A stretch of DNA of 64,000 nt from contig CBDANO010000005.1 in NCBI GenBank assembly GCA_965197665.1, forward strand, positions 62,001 to 126,000, in the 5' to 3' direction. Positions within the stretch are counted from its first letter, which is position 1, and every line of letters starts with the position of its first letter. The translations under genes and the position numbers were made by a program. Below are positions 62,842 to 64,000 of the stretch, in pieces. The notes under the pieces were generated by a model. It did not search any database, was not told the DNA's origin, and worked only from the letters and a program-made list of their open reading frames with translations. This DNA comes from CBDANO01 sp965197665 (GTDB lineage Bacteria > Chloroflexota > Dehalococcoidia > Lucifugimonadales > UBA3495).

Positions 62842-63456
62842 ATGAAGTGCCCTTATTGTTCATATTCCGACTCGAAAGTAACCGACTCCCGGACGGTGGA
62901 GAACGGGATTCGCCGCCGCCGGGAGTGTCAACGCTGCGGACTGCGTTTCACCACCTACGAACGGTTGCAAGCTACGGCTTTGATGGTCTCCAAGCAAGAC
63001 AATCGCCGGGAGGAGTTCGACCGTGAAAAGCTCACCGCAGGCATCCGGAAAGCGTGCACCAAGCGGCCAATCCCGTCCCGAACCATCGAAAAAATGGTCG
63101 AGGATATCGAGGCCGAGCTACAACACCTTGGTCAAGTGGAGGTGCCCACCAGCATACTGGGTACGATGGTGATGGACCGGCTCCGGGGCATGGACCGCAT
63201 CGCGTATATCCGCTATGCCAGCGTGTACCGCGACTTCCAGGACATCGAAAACTTCGAGGAAGTGGTCAAGGACCTGCGGGAAGACAATCCCCAGCTTCCG
63301 TTGCCCGAATCGTCCCCCGGACCGGTCCAGCGGAGGCGCCGGCGGAACACGTCCACCGCCGCCCGCTACCGCCCCAGGAACATAAGCCCCTTTCGCAATG
63401 ACGTCCGCCCCGCGGAGTCAGATGATACCGGAGGGAACCCGATCAATGAACTCTAG
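62842..63456 (+). CDS. nrdR: Transcriptional repressor NrdR
   Basis: Zinc-ribbon plus ATP-cone repressor of ribonucleotide reductase genes. The ribbon is MKCPYCSYSDSKVTDSR...CQRCGLRFTTYER, and the ATP-cone follows (EFDREKLTAGIRKACTKRP). The protein is 204 residues, about 45 longer than usual; the extra C-terminus is Arg/Pro-rich (RRRRRNTSTAARYRPRN). The next small gene overlaps its end by 11 bases. Confidence 0.94.
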   Translation: MKCPYCSYSDSKVTDSRTVENGIRRRRECQRCGLRFTTYERLQATALMVSKQDNRREEFDREKLTAGIRKACTKRPIPSRTIEKMVEDIEAELQHLGQVEVPTSILGTMVMDRLRGMDRIAYIRYASVYRDFQDIENFEEVVKDLREDNPQLPLPESSPGPVQRRRRRNTSTAARYRPRNISPFRNDVRPAESDDTGGNPINEL

Positions 63457-63685
63457 CTCGCAATATTCCGCTCTGACCAGGCTTTTGGTTCTAAACAACG
63501 AGGTCCACGACATGGAAAACAGGATGCGGGGTGTGGCCCTGCATCAGGGTGGGGCGCGGGCGGACTCTACGGTAATGACCTCCGACAACCGGCGCATCGC
63601 CGACATGCAGGAGGAAATAGACCGGGGAGTGCGGGCCAGCTTGGCTACTTGCTGGCTGGGGTTGGGAGAAGACCTCGACATTTAG
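63446..63685 (+). CDS. Small hypothetical protein after nrdR
   Basis: I do not recognise this 79-residue protein. ATG 63446 follows GGAGGG. It is largely helical (LTRLLVLNNEVHDMENRM, NRRIADMQEEIDRGVRASLA), with no membrane segment. It overlaps nrdR, so translational coupling is likely; a link to deoxynucleotide control is only positional. Confidence 0.6.
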   Translation: MNSSSQYSALTRLLVLNNEVHDMENRMRGVALHQGGARADSTVMTSDNRRIADMQEEIDRGVRASLATCWLGLGEDLDI

Positions 63686-63878
63686 CCGCAAGTCTCGGTC
63701 GATCTTACCGGGTCGATTTTAGTTGCAGACGGGCCGCGGGCCGCCGGTGGACCGGATGGCCTCGAGCACTGAGCTTGCGACGTTGCTTGCATTCCCCGGG
63801 ACCCCGCAGTTCTTCTGATCCCTCGACTTCCGAAATTCCGGCGCAGGCCCATTGACTTTCCTCAAAACTCGTGATAAC
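63686..63878. other. Intergenic region after the nrdR pair
   Basis: About 190 GC-rich bases without a gene or clear signal, leading to the structured sequence at 63879. Confidence 0.35.
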
Positions 63879-64000
63879 GTGCGCGCTACTTTAGTTGGTA
63901 GTTAGGACGCAACAAGCTACAATATGTTGTATATCATAGCTGGGCTGAGGGGGGAGTCACCCAGGCCGTGTGAACCTCAGCGAGACCGTCGCAAGGTTCA
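63879..64000 (+). ncRNA. Possible 5' end of a group II intron or other structured RNA (partial)
   Basis: From 63879 the sequence begins GTGCGCGC, like the GUGYG 5' end of group II introns. It then folds repeatedly: AGCTA...TAGCT (63916-63941), GCTGAGG (63944-63950) with CCTCAGC (63975-63981), and TGAACCT (63971-63977) with AGGTTCA (63994-64000). The pattern GAG...GAC-x-x-CGCAA resembles domain I of known introns. The element runs off the window, so no maturase or 3' end can be checked. A riboswitch is an alternative. Confidence 0.4.

Overview
The window is a high-GC (roughly 60% or more by eye), densely coded bacterial chromosome segment. The gene set suggests a Chloroflexota lineage of the Dehalococcoidia/SAR202 kind: F420 ligase, menaquinone genes, oligopeptide-type ABC genes, many Mo/W enzymes, MoaD-like proteins, and dispersed hairpin repeats of the sort common in such genomes. 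That placement is inference; no rRNA or marker tree is available here.

Layout. 1-3143: end of an aspartic-protease-like gene, ubiE/menG, prfA and prmC. 3207-7894: an NHL-repeat/thioredoxin gene with an in-frame UGA that looks like selenocysteine, a class III aminotransferase, and a DUF4143-type AAA ATPase headed by an array of 23-bp repeats. 7895-13743: repeat-rich spacer, dinB, cofE, a cobalamin adenosyltransferase, hisH, hisA, a GNAT and a Nudix protein. 13927-18671: a three-subunit xanthine-dehydrogenase-type molybdenum hydroxylase followed by a flavoprotein and a MoaD-like protein, closed by a strong terminator. 18828-21940: a graveyard of defence genes, in which an AT-richer restriction-modification cassette (PLD nuclease plus truncated methyltransferase) sits between the two halves of a degraded large gene, next to a vapC fragment. 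21974-25933: VOC protein, ketopantoate reductase family, MTHFR family and an MqnA-like protein. 26392-32522: secreted metallopeptidase, dipeptide ABC permeases and binding protein, tRNA-His and tRNA-Arg. 32680-37771: amidase, mogA, HIT, enoyl-CoA hydratase and acyl-CoA dehydrogenase.

38056-46292 is a tight seven-gene operon (mobA, moaD-like, aldehyde:ferredoxin oxidoreductase, cupin, NuoE-like, NuoF-like, formate-dehydrogenase-like). It appears to couple aldehyde and/or formate oxidation to NAD. 46466-52243: a PAP2-fold protein lacking both catalytic histidines, a membrane protein, plsY, a 138-bp MITE, ilvE, a ComEA-like protein, xseB, a PHP protein and a formyltransferase-like protein. 52437-53907: a P450 and its 3Fe-4S ferredoxin behind a palindrome-bearing promoter. 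54035-57765: tig, clpP and clpX, with an amber codon inside clpX. 58414-62320: rsmH, ftsA and ftsZ. 62842-63685: nrdR and a small gene. The last 120 bases look like the start of a structured RNA, possibly a group II intron.

The strongest candidates for something new are the UxxC selenoprotein with its SECIS-like hairpin (3207-4691) and the 23-bp array that runs into the start codon of the DUF4143 ATPase. Next come the FDH/AOR operon with built-in cofactor genes, and the amber-interrupted clpX.
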